Made by a program: the position numbers and the translations under genes. From NCBI RefSeq assembly GCF_000174815.1, contig NZ_ACNN01000026.1:1-64000 (forward strand): a DNA stretch of 64,000 bases, read 5' to 3'. The notes under the pieces were generated by a model that saw nothing but the letters and a program-made list of their open reading frames with translations, was not told the DNA's origin and ran no database searches. The DNA comes from Porphyromonas endodontalis ATCC 35406 (GTDB taxonomy: Bacteria > Bacteroidota > Bacteroidia > Bacteroidales > Porphyromonadaceae). This document shows, piece after piece, positions 63,745 through 64,000 of the stretch (its first letter is position 1; the number at the start of each line of letters is the position of its first letter).

Positions 63745-64000
63745 AAAAGTTTCTATTTCTAGCCAATATGAAATTCATTATCAGCCTGTCTTTTTTTCTT
63801 CTTTGGGCGCATTGTGTCTTCTAGTTGCGGGATTTGTGTATCTTTACCTGCGGATAGTGGTCTGGCATATTTAAACATTGGTGCTACGAAGCTGTCTAAT
63901 ACTAAAGAGTATAGAGAGGTAGAATGAATATCTCCGGTTCTCCGTGCGGGAGAGCTTCTATTTTGAGTAAAAAGAATAACATCAACACTTTAATTATAAG

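Larger units (their letters stand above)
63489..64000. other. 512-bp intergenic region at right edge of window
   Basis: Holds the glyS promoter and leader, a large hairpin of the GGGCAGAA family (63670-63744), and beyond it a TATCTTTA box on the plus strand near 63838-63845 that may serve a gene to the right of the window. No start codon with a convincing reading frame is seen before the end. Confidence 0.5.

Overview
This 64 kb window looks like chromosomal core genome from a Bacteroidales bacterium, most likely Porphyromonas or a close relative (inferred; no 16S is present). The supporting signs are: gene starts preceded by Bacteroidetes-type -7 boxes (TAnnTTTG) rather than E. coli -10/-35 boxes; a Rho with a long disordered N-terminal insertion; a V-type ATPase operon with a DUF2764 gene; a short serA with the active-site Lys motif TPKKMGAQ; a serC-serA-DUF1015 cluster; and a paired PlsC-like/hemolysin-like acyltransferase locus of the glycine-lipid type. 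No CRISPR array, insertion sequence, prophage or rRNA was recognised; there is one tRNA (Pro, anticodon CGG).

Layout. 1-36.2 kb is almost entirely on the minus strand. In transcription order within each unit it holds: rho; an ECF-like sigma factor; rhlE plus a ROK repressor; greA plus a HIT protein; a seven-gene unit clpP-clpX-recQ-surA-OstA-like-small coiled-coil protein-mutL; tRNA-Pro; a clpB without its N-domain; a cell-division/peptidoglycan cluster (ftsA-ftsZ-yqeY-murD-ftsW-murG-murC-ftsQ) ending near a leucine-rich-repeat lipoprotein; a ROK sugar kinase plus SDR dehydrogenase; and glsA-glsB-yraN. 36.8-51.2 kb is a plus-strand island: a three-repeat lipoprotein, serC-serA-DUF1015, msrAB and the V-ATPase operon (E, DUF2764, A, B, D, I, K). 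51.4-63.5 kb is minus again: an HU-family gene behind a striking operator array, a hemerythrin/LuxR-type pair, and an eight-gene unit glyS-FKBP-surE-lpxB-lepA-dnaB-mtaB-glycosyltransferase.

How the genes fit together: most are housekeeping. Protein quality control (ClpP/X/B, SurA, FKBP), envelope building (OstA-like, LpxB, MurC/D/G, FtsW/Q/A/Z, GlsA/B), DNA maintenance (RecQ, MutL, DnaB), transcription (Rho, GreA, sigma), translation (GlyS, LepA, MtaB) and ion-coupled energetics (V-ATPase) dominate.

The most notable signals are three palindromes spaced exactly 22 bp apart upstream of the HU-family gene; a block-swapped dcw order; a V-ATPase operon without recognisable C, F or G subunits but with Na+-type K-subunit ligands; a structured leader ending in a U-run upstream of greA; a recurring GGGCAGAA/GGCAAGA-type inverted-repeat element in long intergenic regions; a pseudo-receiver regulator paired with a hemerythrin protein; and a ClpB lacking its N-domain.
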